From the NCBI RefSeq assembly GCF_014280875.1, contig NZ_JACLAL010000015.1, positions 1-64,000 on the forward strand: 64,000 nt of DNA. Reading direction: 5' to 3'. The notes under the pieces are model-generated. The model saw only the letters and a program-made list of their open reading frames with translations, had not been told where the DNA came from and made no database searches. The translations under genes and the position numbers were made by a program. This DNA is from Paenirhizobium daejeonense (GTDB taxonomy: Bacteria > Pseudomonadota > Alphaproteobacteria > Rhizobiales > Rhizobiaceae). How positions within the stretch are numbered: the first letter of the stretch is position 1; each line of letters opens with the position of its first letter. Below are positions 25,759 to 34,686 of this stretch, piece by piece.

Positions 25759-26949
25759 ATGACGACGAAAACACTGCCGGGTCCGAAAGGGCCCGGTTTG
25801 CTCGTCAAGTTCTCGACATGGATCGGACCCCTGCCCTTCAGGCAGGTGGCGCTCCTTCTCGGCGTTCTGCTCGCCTTCTGGTTCTTCAGCGCCAATACGC
25901 TCCAGAACATGCAAAGGGTGAACCTCGCGCCCGGCTTCGGCTTCCTCTTCCAGCAGGCCAATTTCGAGATCGGCGAGAGCGTGGTCGCCTATCAGGCCGG
26001 AGACAGCTATGGCCGCGCCCTTCTGGCGGGACTTGCCAATACCGGCCGGGCCGCCCTTCTCGGCTGCATCCTGGCAACCGTTCTCGGTGTCTTCCTCGGC
26101 ATCGCCCGGCTGGCAGGCAATCCGCTGCTGGCAGCGCTGATCCGCGGCTATGTCGAAATCCTGCGCGGCACGCCGCTGCTCTTGCAGCTCTTTCTCTGGA
26201 CAGGCGTCTTCCAGAGCCTGCCCGCGCCCCGCAACGCCATAACGGTTCTCGACCTCGCCTTCCTCAGCAATCGTGGGGTCTTCGTCCCGTCGCTTACCAT
26301 TGGCGGTTTTTCCTCCACCATCTGGCTTCCGCTGCTGATCGTGGTCGTTGCAGGAACCATTTTTGCGGCACGAAGGCCATTCAAGGACAAAAGCTTCTAC
26401 GTCACCAAGAGCGCCGCACTCGTCGTCCTGACCGTCGGAGTGACGCTTGCCATTCTCTCCCTGTTCGGTCACCCACCGGTCGTGGAAGCGCCGGTGCGCG
26501 GCGGTTTCAACATCCGTGGCGGCTGGTCGCTAACACCTGAGTTCGCAGCTCTCCTGACTGGACTGACCATCAACGCCTCCGCGATCATTTCGGAGATCGT
26601 GCGCAGCGGCATCCAGTCGGTTCGAAGCGGTCAATGGGAAGCGGCCCGCGCACTCGGCCTGAAGCCCGGCCAGATCATGCGCCTCGTCGTACTGCCCCAG
26701 GCCCTTCGCGTGATCACGCCGCTGATGACCTCGAACTATCTCGACCTGACGAAGAATTCGAGCCTCGCGGTTGCGATCGGCTTCCCGGATATCGTAAGCG
26801 TCGCCAACACCACCGCCAACACGACCGGACAGGTGATCGAGTCGATCACGTTGATCATGCTGCTCTATCTCTCGATCAATCTCGCGGTCTCCGCGCTGAT
26901 GAACGTCTACAACCGCAAGATCGCACTCAAGGGAGCCCTTTCCCGATGA
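25759..26949 (+). CDS. Amino-acid ABC transporter permease (AapQ-like)
   Basis: This inner-membrane protein of 396 residues is longer than ordinary HisM/HisQ permeases because of an insertion of about 100 residues, as in AapQ/BztB. The permease core is split: ANTGRAALLGCILATVLGVFLGIARLAGNPLLAALIRGYVEILRGTPLLLQLFL near residues 95-150 and ASAIISEIVRSGIQSVRSGQWEAARALGLKPGQIMRLVVLPQALRVITPLMTSNYLDLTKNSSLA near 275-340. The latter holds the EAA loop. It overlaps the next permease gene by four bases. Confidence 0.88.
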   Translation: MTTKTLPGPKGPGLLVKFSTWIGPLPFRQVALLLGVLLAFWFFSANTLQNMQRVNLAPGFGFLFQQANFEIGESVVAYQAGDSYGRALLAGLANTGRAALLGCILATVLGVFLGIARLAGNPLLAALIRGYVEILRGTPLLLQLFLWTGVFQSLPAPRNAITVLDLAFLSNRGVFVPSLTIGGFSSTIWLPLLIVVVAGTIFAARRPFKDKSFYVTKSAALVVLTVGVTLAILSLFGHPPVVEAPVRGGFNIRGGWSLTPEFAALLTGLTINASAIISEIVRSGIQSVRSGQWEAARALGLKPGQIMRLVVLPQALRVITPLMTSNYLDLTKNSSLAVAIGFPDIVSVANTTANTTGQVIESITLIMLLYLSINLAVSALMNVYNRKIALKGALSR

Positions 26950-28019
26950 CGATGCTCTCCTTTCAGGCTCCGCCCAACGCCATGCTGGCGAAGAGATGGA
27001 AACTGCTCTCCGCGCATCCCGCAAACACGGCAATCACTCTCCTGCTGGTCGCGCTACTTGTCTGGTTCGGCCTGCCCATCCTACGCTGGGCGCTTCTCGA
27101 CGCCGTCTGGTGGGGAACGGCGGATGACTGCGCGGCGGAAACCGCCGGGGCCTGCTGGGCCTTCTTAGCGGTAAAGCTACGCTTCATCCTCTTCGCCTTT
27201 TATCCACCCGACCTGCAATGGCGGCCGGCACTCGCCGTCGCCACTACGCTGATCCTGCTGATTGTCACTGCGCAGCCCCGCTTCTGGGGCCGGAATCTCG
27301 TTGCCGTTTGGCTCGCCACACTGGCTGCGGCCGGGCTGCTCATCTCCGGCACCGTCATTGGGCCGCCGATCTCCACAAACCAGTGGGGTGGCCTGCCGAT
27401 CACGCTTTTCGTATCCATCGCAGGCCTCGGCTTTGCCTTCCCCATCGCAGTCGCCATGGCCCTTGCGAGACAGTCTCGCATGCGCATCGTCCGTAGTCTC
27501 GCAGTCGGATATATCGAGATCCTGCGCGGTGTGCCGATGATCGTTGTGCTTTATGTCGCCATGCTGATCGTGCCCATGGCGCTGCCGGCCGGCGCGCTGG
27601 TCGACAAGCTGCTTCGCGCCCAGATCGGCATCACGCTCTTCACCTCCGCCTACCTTGCCGAAATCATCCGCGCCGGGCTGCAGGCGCTGCCGGCCGGACA
27701 GACAGATGCGGCATTGGCGCTTGGCCTCACCTACTGGCAGACCGCGCGACTGGTCATCCTCCCGCAGGCCTTGCGCGCCGTCATCCCGGCCATCGTCAAT
27801 CTCTCGGTCGGCATTCTGCTGAACACGTCGTTGCTGGCCGTCATCGGCATTTACGACCTGCTGAATGCAGCCAAGGCATCCGCGACCGATCCGCAATGGC
27901 TGGGATACTACACGGAAGCCTACATTCTCGCCGCCGCGATCTATTTCGCCATCAGCTACAGCGCCTCGCGTTACAGTCTTTGGCTGGAACGTTATCTGCG
28001 GGCAAGCGATCACAGTTGA
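26946..28019 (+). CDS. Amino-acid ABC transporter permease (AapM-like)
   Basis: This second permease of 357 residues has an N-terminal extension (helices near residues 27-50 and 100-130) and the core LFVSIAGLGFAFPIAVAMALARQSRMRIVRSLAVGYIEILRGVPMIVVLYVAMLIVP followed by YLAEIIRAGLQALPAGQTDAALALGLTYWQTARLVILPQALRAVIPAIVNLSVGILLNTSLLAVIG. It probably forms a heterodimer with the preceding permease. The next 190 bases contain no ATPase gene. Transport would need an ATPase from elsewhere, or the ATPase gene has been lost. Confidence 0.88.
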   Translation: MTMLSFQAPPNAMLAKRWKLLSAHPANTAITLLLVALLVWFGLPILRWALLDAVWWGTADDCAAETAGACWAFLAVKLRFILFAFYPPDLQWRPALAVATTLILLIVTAQPRFWGRNLVAVWLATLAAAGLLISGTVIGPPISTNQWGGLPITLFVSIAGLGFAFPIAVAMALARQSRMRIVRSLAVGYIEILRGVPMIVVLYVAMLIVPMALPAGALVDKLLRAQIGITLFTSAYLAEIIRAGLQALPAGQTDAALALGLTYWQTARLVILPQALRAVIPAIVNLSVGILLNTSLLAVIGIYDLLNAAKASATDPQWLGYYTEAYILAAAIYFAISYSASRYSLWLERYLRASDHS

Positions 28020-28212
28020 AGGTGCTCCAGATACACGTGCCTTCTGGAGGATTCCGCCAGCCGAGAAATCACATGCCTTCGTTCTCCCCTGACTGGCAGG
28101 CAAGAAACAGCAAATAAAACAAGTAAAATCTATAAAAATATATCTTCCTATTGTCATGAAGGAAGCTTCTTAGGTTCTGAACATCGTCACCTTCCGCAAG
28201 GGTGCCCCGATC

Positions 28213-28338
28213 ATGACGGCAGTTCCGCCAGCCTTGAAGCTACGCTCTATCGCCAAATCCCATGGCCCAACGCGGACGCTGAACGCCGTCGATCTCGATA
28301 TCCGGGCCGGCGCGATCCACGGCATGGCTGGCCATAAC
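28213..28338 (+). pseudogene. Truncated sugar-type ABC ATPase, N-terminal 42 codons only
   Basis: The frame reads PALKLRSIAKSHGPTRTLNAVDLDIRAGAIHGMAGHN, which is the start of a ribose-type (RbsA/XylG) ATPase and stops exactly where Walker A (GHNGAGKST) should continue. After AGHN the sequence changes to unrelated residues. It is the scar of a deletion or insertion between the amino-acid ABC operon and lrgB, and it does not belong to the amino-acid importer. Confidence 0.7.
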
Positions 28339-28510
28339 GTCCCTCCGGCCCCGCCCAGTGTCGAGTGCACAGGCGTATTTAGCGTATTCTATGTGCGGGA
28401 GAAGACTGTTGGGCGTCCTAGCCACTTTCTATTACGCCGGACCGCAGATCATCGAAACATTGGGAACAGGTGGGAATTTCAGGAGTACGCGACTCAAGAT
28501 TGCATCGCCT

Positions 28511-29239
28511 TCAGAACATCGCGAAAACGACATCCGCCAGCCCATAGAGAACCACGGTGACGAGCGCGCTGAGCAGCATGCCGCAGCTCGCCAGCGAGAT
28601 GCATTCGGGGTTAAGCGCCAGCGTCCGTGCGATCCCCATGGCGTGGGAGGTGAGGCCAAGCGCGAAGGCGCGCTCTTCCGGCCCGCTTTGCGGCGCAAGG
28701 TATTTCCACACGGCACTGGAAATGAAGGCCCCGCCGATGCCGTTGGCCATGACGCAGAGCATGGTGAGGCTCGCCCAGCCGCCGGTCGAGGCCGAAAGCG
28801 GCAGAGCCACCGCGAGCGTCGTCATCCTGGGCGCCATGCTGGCAAGGTGCGGCGGTTCCAGTCCCAGCGCCCAGCCGATCGCCACCGCACTCCCAATGCC
28901 CGCAACCGTCGAGGCAAGCGCGGAAAGGAGCATCGGCCCGGCATTGGCGCGGATCAGCGCCCTCTGCTGCCACAGCGGCAGGGCAAGCGCCACCGTCGCC
29001 AGCGACACGGGGAAGGTGAGGGGCCGGACCGCCCGAAGATAGTCCTCCGCCCGGACACCCGCTGACGGCAACAGCACGCAAAGGATGATGATGCCGAATA
29101 CCAGCGGGTTGCGCAGCGAGGAAACCCGGACCCGTTGCGCCAGCCACAGGCAGATCCGCCAGATCGCTAGCGTGACGGCGAGCCACAACAGGATGGCGGG
29201 AAGTTCAGCCGCGAGCGCGCTTGAAAGAGCGGAAGACAT
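28511..29239 (-). CDS. lrgB: LrgB/CidB-family membrane protein
   Basis: This 242-residue inner-membrane protein has about seven hydrophobic helices and the LrgB signature near residues 140-165 (MAPRMTTLAVALPLSASTGGWASLTMLCVMANGIGGAF). LrgB works with LrgA; known members transport small organic acids (Bacillus PftAB takes up pyruvate, plant PLGG1 carries glycolate/glycerate). The start at 29239 overlaps lrgA by 35 bases; an upstream start at 29278 is possible. It is the last gene of the leftward sugar-degradation operon, where it may export an acidic end product; this is inference. Confidence 0.82.
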   Translation of the reverse strand: MSSALSSALAAELPAILLWLAVTLAIWRICLWLAQRVRVSSLRNPLVFGIIILCVLLPSAGVRAEDYLRAVRPLTFPVSLATVALALPLWQQRALIRANAGPMLLSALASTVAGIGSAVAIGWALGLEPPHLASMAPRMTTLAVALPLSASTGGWASLTMLCVMANGIGGAFISSAVWKYLAPQSGPEERAFALGLTSHAMGIARTLALNPECISLASCGMLLSALVTVVLYGLADVVFAMF

Positions 29240-29588
29240 AAGCGCCGAGCACCAGTGAGAGAACCAGCGAAACCGCAATCGCGGCCAGCATCTTGAGAAG
29301 AACCATCGGGCCGAGGCCTTTGAGCGTCAGGAAGCCCGCGCCGAGCGGATAGAGGAACAGCGGAAAATGACGAAGCAGCGTCTGGCCGGCGGGCGTGACC
29401 ACCGCCAGCAGGCGCGGAATGGTGACGAAGCCGAAAAACAGCACCGCCAGCCCGGCAATCGATCCCGGCACCGGCAGGTGCAGCGCTGTCGCGGCGTGAT
29501 CACCGACGCCCCAGGCCGCGAGGATGACGACCAACCCCGCGACCCGGTGGACGATTGTCCTCACGCCGATGCCCGTCAACGGGCTCAC
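29205..29588 (-). CDS. lrgA: LrgA/CidA-family membrane protein
   Basis: This 127-residue protein has four hydrophobic helices and the LrgA pattern HLPVPGSIAGLAVLFFGFVTIPRLLAVVTPAGQTLLRHFPLFLYPLGAGFLTLKG. It pairs with LrgB in a carboxylate-transport or holin-like complex. Its start overlaps the stop of the aldo/keto reductase gene (ATGA at 29588-29585), which puts it in the same operon as the sugar importer and lactonase. Confidence 0.82.
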   Translation of the reverse strand: MSPLTGIGVRTIVHRVAGLVVILAAWGVGDHAATALHLPVPGSIAGLAVLFFGFVTIPRLLAVVTPAGQTLLRHFPLFLYPLGAGFLTLKGLGPMVLLKMLAAIAVSLVLSLVLGAYVFRSFKRARG

Positions 29589-30616
29589 GCGGCGGACGGC
29601 AGAGGCACGTCCGCATGGACGAGCCCTTCGCCGCGCAGGTCGGACCAGAAGCCGGCGGGGATCGCCGCCTTGAAATGCCCGATATTCGCCTCGATCTCGG
29701 CGGGCTTCACGGCACCGAAAACGATGGAGGAGACTTCCCGGGCGGCGAGCGGGAATTGCAGCGCCGCCGCAGGCAGGGCAACGCCGTGGGCTCGCGCGAC
29801 TTCGGAGAGGCGGCGCACCCGTGTCACGACCTCGTTCGATGCCGCGCCATATTCGTATTTCGCCCCATCGACCGCGCCGGTCGCGAGAATGCCGGAGTTG
29901 AACACGCCGCCGACCACGAGGCTTGCACCGCGCTCTCGCGCCCGGGCAATCTCGTCGAAATAGATGTCGTGCTCCAGAAGCGTGTAGCGCGAGGCGACGA
30001 GGAACACGTCGAGATCGAACCGGTCGAGGAAGCGATCAATCATGCCGCGCTCGTTGACGCCGGCGCCGATGGCCTTGATCTCGCCGCTGCGCTTCAGCTC
30101 TTCCAGCGCGCGGTAGCCGCCCTGTTCCAGCTCGCCGAGACGGGCATTCAGCTCCTCTTCCGTCTGGAAATAGCCGGTGTCGAGATCGTGGATATAAAGG
30201 GCATCGACCCGATTGATGCCGAGGCGCTGCAGGCTGTCCTCATAGGACCGCATGATCGCGTCATAGGTGAAGACATGATGATGCTCGAAACGAAGCGCAC
30301 CCGCCCAGTTCGGCGGCTGGAAAGTCGCCCGGTCCCTCGGCGCGCCCAGCACGCGGCCCACCTTGGTGGTCAGCACATAGGCGTCGCGATCTGCTTCATA
30401 AAGCGCCCGGCCGGTGCGGTGTTCGGCCTGTCCGAGGCCGTACCACGGGGCCGTGTCGTAAAGTCGGAGGCCGAGCTTCCACGCGGCCTCGAAAGTGGCG
30501 CGCGCCGTCGCCTCGTCGATTGCGGCGTAGACCCCGCCGAGCGGGCAGGTGCCGAGGCCGAGAACGGGGATTTCGAGTTCGGTCCGGCCGACGCGTCTCG
30601 TGCTGTTCGGTTCCAT
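29585..30616 (-). CDS. Aldo/keto reductase (aldose dehydrogenase-like)
   Basis: The protein of 343 residues has a TIM-barrel AKR layout: RRVGRTELEIPVLGLGTCPLGGVYAAIDEATARATFEAAWKLGLRLYDTAPWYGLGQAEHRTGRAL at the start with the catalytic Asp and Tyr (DTAPWYG), Lys in VLTTKVGRVLG and His in DALYIHDLD. It resembles D-threo-aldose/L-fucose 1-dehydrogenases, which oxidise aldoses to lactones. That suits an operon with a lactonase. The gene starts 9 bases after the dehydrogenase gene and shares ATGA with lrgA. Confidence 0.85.
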   Translation of the reverse strand: MEPNSTRRVGRTELEIPVLGLGTCPLGGVYAAIDEATARATFEAAWKLGLRLYDTAPWYGLGQAEHRTGRALYEADRDAYVLTTKVGRVLGAPRDRATFQPPNWAGALRFEHHHVFTYDAIMRSYEDSLQRLGINRVDALYIHDLDTGYFQTEEELNARLGELEQGGYRALEELKRSGEIKAIGAGVNERGMIDRFLDRFDLDVFLVASRYTLLEHDIYFDEIARARERGASLVVGGVFNSGILATGAVDGAKYEYGAASNEVVTRVRRLSEVARAHGVALPAAALQFPLAAREVSSIVFGAVKPAEIEANIGHFKAAIPAGFWSDLRGEGLVHADVPLPSAA

Positions 30617-30625
30617 TGTCTTTCC

Positions 30626-31681
30626 TTAGAGTTCTGCCGTTGTGACGAGGCGGCCGCTTTCGGCGGAGCGATAGGCCGCTTCCGCCAGCGCATAGGTCTG
30701 GAGGCTGTCTTCGGCGGAGGTCTCGAAGGCTCCGCCTGAAAGAAGCGTGTCGATGAAATGCTGTTGCGTGCGGGGAACGCTGTCCTGGATCTGCGTCCAC
30801 GGATCGGAGGTCCAGTTCCGCCCGTCGGCTTCGATCGTCTCGCGCCGCTGCCGGCCTTCGGAATGCACCAGCAGCGTCTCGCCTTCCAGGATCTGGATGC
30901 TGCCGAGCCGCCCCTCGATCTCCCCCAGTGTCTGGGGAAACGGGTTGGGGAAGCGATGTGACGCATAGCTCACGTCAACGATGGAGGTCGCGGCATTGTC
31001 ATGGCGCAGCAAGATCGTCGCCGCATCTTCGCCGGCAAGGCCTTCCTTCACTGACTGGCGCAGGCAGGAGACGGCATTGGCATCGCCGAACAGGAAGCGC
31101 GCCAGATCGAGCATATGGATGCCCACGTCCATGATCATGAAGCGTTCGGTCTTCAGGAGGTAGGGCTGGTTGGAATAGACGTCGATCGCATTGCGCCAGG
31201 AGAGGCGACCGAAGGTGAGTTCGCCGATCTCGCCGCTGTCGAGGATCTCGCGGATGCGCCGGAAGATCTTCTGGAAGCGGAAGTTTTCATGCACCATTAC
31301 CGGCACGCCGGCCGCCTTCGCATTAGCGACGATGCGGCGGCAGGTATCGATATCCGGGGCGAAGGGCTTCTGCACGATGACGGGCACGCGATGCCTGACC
31401 GCCAGCGCCACCAGCGCCTCATGGGTCTCCATGGTGGTGCAGATATCGACGAAATCGAAGGCGCCCGAGGCCAGAACCTCGGCCGTGCCATGCCATTGCG
31501 GAATGGAAAACTCCTCCGCATAGCGGCCGGCCCGCTCTACATCGAGATCGCAGACGGCGGCGATTTCCGCACCCTTCGTTTCAGACCATGCATGCAGATG
31601 GTTGCGGGCAAAGAAGCCGCAGCCGACCAGAAGGCCCTTTAGAGGGCGGATCTGGGGGCGGGCCACATCAGACTTCGTCAC
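30626..31681 (-). CDS. Gfo/Idh/MocA-family sugar dehydrogenase (possible D-apiose dehydrogenase)
   Basis: This 351-residue protein carries the NAD(P)-binding start KGLLVGCGFFARNHLHAW near residues 13-30 and the EKP-type motif as VIVQKPFAPDIDTC near 95-108. DVGIHMLDLARFLFG near 185 supplies the catalytic His-Asp region. I chose GTG at 31681, which overlaps the lactonase stop in GTGA. Gfo/Idh/MocA enzymes oxidise or reduce sugars and inositols. Next to a probable D-apionate lactonase the best fit is the D-apiose dehydrogenase ApsD, which makes the lactone; I recognise the context more than the sequence. Confidence 0.75.
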   Translation of the reverse strand: MTKSDVARPQIRPLKGLLVGCGFFARNHLHAWSETKGAEIAAVCDLDVERAGRYAEEFSIPQWHGTAEVLASGAFDFVDICTTMETHEALVALAVRHRVPVIVQKPFAPDIDTCRRIVANAKAAGVPVMVHENFRFQKIFRRIREILDSGEIGELTFGRLSWRNAIDVYSNQPYLLKTERFMIMDVGIHMLDLARFLFGDANAVSCLRQSVKEGLAGEDAATILLRHDNAATSIVDVSYASHRFPNPFPQTLGEIEGRLGSIQILEGETLLVHSEGRQRRETIEADGRNWTSDPWTQIQDSVPRTQQHFIDTLLSGGAFETSAEDSLQTYALAEAAYRSAESGRLVTTAEL

Positions 31682-33615
31682 TTGGAAACTCCGTATTCGA
31701 GATTGAGCACCGCATAGGCGCCGAGCTGCACCTGCCCTTCGAGAGGCACGGCGGCAAAGGCTTCCGGCCTGAGAGCGGCCGTCTCCAGATTTGCCTCGTC
31801 GAGCAGCCGGCCTTTCGCCTCGGGATAGCCCTCGAGATCGAACGTCACCGGCTCCGGGCCGAGATTGGCGAAGAGGGCGGCATGCTTTCCGTCCTTCTCC
31901 CATTCGACACGGGCGATATTGCCGTCCGTCGATGCCGCGATGAGCCCGCCGCCGGCTGCGTTCGAGATCCACCTGCTCACATGGTAAAGAGGGTAAAGCG
32001 CGCCTTCCGGCCATTCGTCCCAGCTGGTCCGGGCATAGGCCTGCCGCGAGGAAACGAGGCCGAACGGCCCGGTCGCGGCACCGAAGGCGAAGCGTTCGAC
32101 GCCCCATGGCGCGAGGCGCGCGAGATAGCCGACATGCCAGGCGGCGGCGAAAAGGCCGCGCTGGCGCGGATCGCGCGCCGCCATGCCGACACGCTCCTCC
32201 GGCCGGTTGTCGCTCGGCGCGGGGCCATAAGGGTTGAGGCGCGCGCCGATGCCCACGGGTCCGATCGAGATCGGCACGCCGCCGGAAAGCGCCTGCGCCG
32301 AATGCAGGATATGCGGAAGCGACTGCAGCGTTTCGGCAACCGACGCATCGTCGGCGGCATGCACCACCGGCGTCGTCGCGAAGGTGAGGAAGCCGGCAAG
32401 CGCCGGATCGGGGCGCTTGCGGTTGAACTCGGTGAAGAAGGCCGGCGATCCGCCGCCGCGTATGCTGTCCGGGAAAGCGCGGGCAAGTGCTGCCGCAAGC
32501 TGCTGTTCGGAAAGATGCGGTGGCCGCGCCTCCCCGGGCTGGAACGACTGCTCGTCGATCTTGGCAAAGGCTGAGATGTGCGAAATCCGGATACCGGCCC
32601 TTGCCAATGCCTGGGAGAGTTCGGCCAGCGCCGCATCGGCGACCTCGGCATCGTCTCCCGCAAGTAGCGCCTGTACCTCAAGCGAAGCGCCGGTCCGCTT
32701 CAGCAGTTCGGCAAGCCTGTCGAAACCGTCCGTCGTGTCGCCGCGCGAGGGGTCGTAGTGCAGAAGGATTCGGGCAGGCCTGATATCGGCAAGGGCGGAT
32801 GCGAAACGCAGGGCCTCGCCCACATCCTCCGGCCGGTCGAGCGGCAGTGCGTAAGCCGGGATCACCTGCCTGTCCAGCGGGGGAACAGTGACGGGATCGG
32901 CGACCGCCGCACGGTTGCCGTTGTCCGATACCGTCACCGTCACCGACTGGGTGACCGGCTCTGCCGGGTGGAGCACATAGGGATAGGGCAGGCCAATCGG
33001 CCGGCTATAGGTCTTGAACGAGGCGTCCGACCAGTTGCGATGGTCCTCCATCTCGAACACGTCGCCATCGAGACGGGTGGAGACACGAAGTCCCTCGCGC
33101 GGGCTGTGGGTGATGGCGCGAATGTCCATCATCGGCTGTCCCGGGCTGATCGCCAGCGGGATCACCGGATTGCGCGACGGACCCGAGGCATGCTCGACCT
33201 CGACTTCCGTACCCGCGAAACCGGCCAGCGGATGCAGGATGACGAAGCCGGTCCGGTTGGTGTCGAAGGGCACGTCGGAGCGGATCTCGGCGGTCGCCTT
33301 CAGATGACCGTCGGCGCGGCCCTTGAGGCGGATCCGCACCAGAACCCCGGCATTGGTCTCGCCGTAATAGGCGTCGTAACGGATATCAAAGCTGGAAGCC
33401 TGCTCCTCCACCACAAGCTTGCCGATGACAGGCGCCGGCGTTCCCCAGCCGGGGGTCCGCACCAGAAACATGATTGCGCGCAGGATCTCTACGCCATCCC
33501 AGCGGATCCAGCGCAGGGCGCCTGCATCGAAAGTGGCCTCCAGCAGGCCTGCCTTCAGGACGCGCGTCTTCGCTTCGCCGGTTTCGGTGCCGGTCAGGGC
33601 GACGGAAGTCTTCAT
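31678..33615 (-). CDS. apnL: Probable D-apionate lactonase
   Basis: This large protein (645 residues) without a signal peptide has an N-terminal beta-rich part (LRWIRWDGVEILRAIMFLVRTPGWGTPAPVI and FDTNRTGFVILHPLAGFAGTEVEVEHASG). A central part looks like a glycosidase TIM barrel (PARILLHYDPSRG and FFTEFNRKRPD), and the C-terminal beta part contains VEWEKDGKHAALFANLGPEP. Length, layout and the neighbouring ribose-type importer and Gfo/Idh/MocA dehydrogenase fit ApnL, which opens D-apiono-lactone in apiose degradation. It overlaps the permease stop by four bases. It could be another lactonase or glycosidase-like enzyme. Confidence 0.6.
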   Translation of the reverse strand: MKTSVALTGTETGEAKTRVLKAGLLEATFDAGALRWIRWDGVEILRAIMFLVRTPGWGTPAPVIGKLVVEEQASSFDIRYDAYYGETNAGVLVRIRLKGRADGHLKATAEIRSDVPFDTNRTGFVILHPLAGFAGTEVEVEHASGPSRNPVIPLAISPGQPMMDIRAITHSPREGLRVSTRLDGDVFEMEDHRNWSDASFKTYSRPIGLPYPYVLHPAEPVTQSVTVTVSDNGNRAAVADPVTVPPLDRQVIPAYALPLDRPEDVGEALRFASALADIRPARILLHYDPSRGDTTDGFDRLAELLKRTGASLEVQALLAGDDAEVADAALAELSQALARAGIRISHISAFAKIDEQSFQPGEARPPHLSEQQLAAALARAFPDSIRGGGSPAFFTEFNRKRPDPALAGFLTFATTPVVHAADDASVAETLQSLPHILHSAQALSGGVPISIGPVGIGARLNPYGPAPSDNRPEERVGMAARDPRQRGLFAAAWHVGYLARLAPWGVERFAFGAATGPFGLVSSRQAYARTSWDEWPEGALYPLYHVSRWISNAAGGGLIAASTDGNIARVEWEKDGKHAALFANLGPEPVTFDLEGYPEAKGRLLDEANLETAALRPEAFAAVPLEGQVQLGAYAVLNLEYGVSK

Positions 33616-34661
33616 CGGGATTGCCTCTTCACAAAGCTGTCGAATGCAACAGCGGCGACGATGATGAGACCCACCAGGATCTGCTGCACGTAAGGGGAGA
33701 CGTTGAGGATGACGAGGCCGTTCAGCAGCACTCCGGTCAGCAGGGCGCCGATGATCGTGCCGATGATCGAGCCGGTGCCGCCATGCAGGCTGGTGCCGCC
33801 GATCACCACCGCCGCGATGGCGGTCAGTTCGTATCCGGTGCCGGCCACCGCCTCGGCCGAGTTCAGCCGGGCCGACAGCACGAAGCCGCCGAGACCCGAG
33901 CAGAAGCCGATCACGGCATAGACCAGCGTCGTCACCCGCGCCGTGTTGATGCCTGAAAGCCGGGCCGCATCCGGGTTGGAGCCGACCGCATAGACGGAGC
34001 GGCCGAAGCGGGTCTGGGTGAGGATGAAATGGGCAATCAGCGCCACTACCGCAAAGACGATGACGGGAACAGGCACCGGGCCGATCATGCCACGGCCCCA
34101 CCAGCCGAAAGCCTCGTCGAAGCCCGAGACCGGACCACCATTGCCGATGGTCAGGGCAATCCCGCGAAACACCGTCATGCCGCCGAGCGTGACGACGAAG
34201 GCCGGAACCGCGAGGCGGGAGACCGCAACGCCCTGTAGATAGCCTGCTATGGTTCCGGCGATGATGGCGGCGATAGCGGCGAGCGGCCAGCCATAGCCGG
34301 TGCCATCGGGAGACAGTGCGAAGCGCCCCTCGATGCCGCCCTTGGCGACCACGGCGGCCACAAGACCCGTCATCGCGACCAGCGAGCCCACCGACAGATC
34401 GATGCCGCGCGCCAGAATGACGAAGGTCATGCCGACGGCGATGATGCCGTAGATCGACACCTGCCGCAGGATGTTGAACAGGTTGAGCGGCATCAGGAAG
34501 CGCGGCTGCAGCACGGAAAAGAGCAAGACCAGCCCAAACAGGAAGATGAGCGGCGCGATCCGTCCCAGAATGGCGATGACGCGGGCACGCGACGGCGCGA
34601 TTGCGGGACCGGCACCGGATGACGGTCCGGATGAGATGGTCGATGTCGTACTGGATGACAT
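33612..34661 (-). CDS. Ribose-type sugar ABC transporter permease
   Basis: This 349-residue permease is of the RbsC/AraH class: about ten hydrophobic helices with FILARGIDLSVGSLVAMTGLVAA near residue 80, GVAVSRLAVPAFVVTLGGMTVFRGIALTIGNGGPVSG near 147-183 and GIAAVVIGGTSLHGGTGSIIGTIIGALLTGVLLNGL-like sequence near 290. It forms the import channel with the RbsA-type ATPase encoded 25 bases upstream. It overlaps the lactonase gene. Confidence 0.9.
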   Translation of the reverse strand: MSSSTTSTISSGPSSGAGPAIAPSRARVIAILGRIAPLIFLFGLVLLFSVLQPRFLMPLNLFNILRQVSIYGIIAVGMTFVILARGIDLSVGSLVAMTGLVAAVVAKGGIEGRFALSPDGTGYGWPLAAIAAIIAGTIAGYLQGVAVSRLAVPAFVVTLGGMTVFRGIALTIGNGGPVSGFDEAFGWWGRGMIGPVPVPVIVFAVVALIAHFILTQTRFGRSVYAVGSNPDAARLSGINTARVTTLVYAVIGFCSGLGGFVLSARLNSAEAVAGTGYELTAIAAVVIGGTSLHGGTGSIIGTIIGALLTGVLLNGLVILNVSPYVQQILVGLIIVAAVAFDSFVKRQSR

Positions 34662-34686
34662 GGCAGGGGATTCCTTGAAGTTTCGA

